Assembly (NCBI RefSeq): GCF_023921225.1
Contig: NZ_CP071527.1
Location: 1,082,501-1,146,500 of the forward strand
Length of the DNA: 64,000 nt
Direction: 5' to 3'
Origin: Legionella lytica
Lineage (GTDB): Bacteria; Pseudomonadota; Gammaproteobacteria; Legionellales; Legionellaceae
The notes below the pieces were generated by a model that was not told the DNA's origin, searched no databases, and worked only from the letters and a program-made list of their open reading frames with translations. Position numbers and translations under genes: made by a program. Shown one piece after another: positions 63,441-64,000 of this stretch (the stretch's first letter is position 1; each line of letters opens with the position of its first letter).

Positions 63441-64000
63441 TTACATTGCCAGAGATGGCTCAGTAGTTAGTTCCACATCCATATCTGCAGTTACTTTTCT
63501 TGCTGATGTATTTGTGGTTAATAGACTGTTCCTTCTTAAGCCCTCACTAACCGTAGCGCGGTTAGCTGGTATCTGCCAAGCTGGCTGTGTGGTAACAGGG
63601 ATTTGCACGGGTAGCACGGTTTGTGGCAACGTTTGAATTGGTGCTCTTCCGGGATTAAGCATCGTTTCTTCTTCCACAATAGTTTGCAGTTGCGCAGAGC
63701 TGAGTGGCTGGAGTTTGCCTTCGTAAAAGAAGGATAAAACGCGTAACTTAAATACCAAACTAAAAGCATCCCATTTACTTGCTATCTCGGTATAGCCATT
63801 ATTTTTCGGATCAGCAAAGGTTGCTTTCAATTGCGAAGGAGATAAGGTATTAATCTCACTTAAGTGGGTACGGCGATAAACCTTATTGTCTTCACCAAGG
63901 ATAATTAGTGGCTGAGGTTGGCGATATTTATCATCAACATCTGGCATGTGTTCCAACCCACCATATTGAGTTTGCTGTGGTATTTCGCTACCTGTAAATA
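63441..64000 (-). CDS. Hypothetical protein, C-terminal part (5' end beyond window)
   Basis: The minus-strand frame is open to the right edge of the window (reading FTGSEIPQQTQYGG before LEHMPDVDDK), so the gene probably starts outside. About 186 residues are visible. They are soluble, with a Pro/Thr/Gln-rich stretch (TLPQTVLPVQIPVTTQPAWQ) and a tail ending TTEPSLAM. Gene context suggests another accessory or effector gene, but nothing identifies it. Start and full length cannot be given. Confidence 0.5.
   Translation of the reverse strand, partial: FTGSEIPQQTQYGGLEHMPDVDDKYRQPQPLIILGEDNKVYRRTHLSEINTLSPSQLKATFADPKNNGYTEIASKWDAFSLVFKLRVLSFFYEGKLQPLSSAQLQTIVEEETMLNPGRAPIQTLPQTVLPVQIPVTTQPAWQIPANRATVSEGLRRNSLLTTNTSARKVTADMDVELTTEPSLAM

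Overview
The window reads as chromosomal DNA of a Legionella-type gammaproteobacterium (order Legionellales). The sequence is AT-rich and opens in the 3' part of an rRNA operon. It mixes ordinary housekeeping genes (parE, peptide deformylase, threonine aldolase, DedA, YcaO) with proteins carrying eukaryote-like signatures typical of Dot/Icm type IV secretion substrates: a Fic motif, an F-box, an OTU-type cysteine protease, C-terminal CaaX boxes and giant helical proteins. A fungal-type THI5 pyrimidine synthase under a TPP riboswitch also fits Legionella. The genus is an inference; no Dot/Icm machinery gene lies in the window.

Layout. 1-1400: 3' end of 23S rRNA, 5S rRNA and terminator, followed by a hairpin-flanked repeat and a tiny lipoprotein gene. 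2.1-6.2 kb: a two-gene operon of a fused 2-oxoacid dehydrogenase E1 and an acyl-CoA dehydrogenase, a small exported protein, and tRNA-Pro(GGG). 6.2-13.2 kb: accessory-looking DNA next to the tRNA, with a VanX-like D-Ala-D-Ala dipeptidase, a three-domain nuclease-helicase, a broken IS4-type transposase and a Fic-motif protein. 13.6-23 kb: OsmC-YcaO fusion, a frameshifted small gene, an F-box membrane protein, an alpha/beta hydrolase, the THI5-like gene with its riboswitch, DUF1653, an overlapping pair of unknown genes and a LuxR-type regulator. 23.5-34.5 kb: a 1019-residue unknown protein, def, small regulators, metabolic enzymes and a transporter.

35.2-37.1 kb holds a compact bufferin operon: a six-cysteine exported precursor, a DUF692/MNIO iron oxidase and its DUF2063 partner. 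Together they should make a modified, metal-binding periplasmic peptide. 37.3-39.3 kb encodes an OTU-like protease. 39.4-51.6 kb is mostly housekeeping or transport: DedA, VOC protein, membrane-fused spermidine synthase-like protein, parE, a double-ABC ATPase, an MFS permease, a GGQ release-factor-like protein and a DUF2490 outer-membrane protein.

51.7-64 kb looks like an effector-rich end. A 2802-residue protein contains what I read as a degenerate SecA-like motor that has lost Walker A and Walker B. Two tandem paralogs both end in CaaX boxes, the shorter being an internal-deletion derivative of the longer. Two further unknown genes follow, one running off the window edge.

A palindromic intergenic repeat (core GTCGGGCCATGGGCCCGAC) recurs through the window, always between genes. 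No CRISPR array, intact insertion sequence or prophage was seen.
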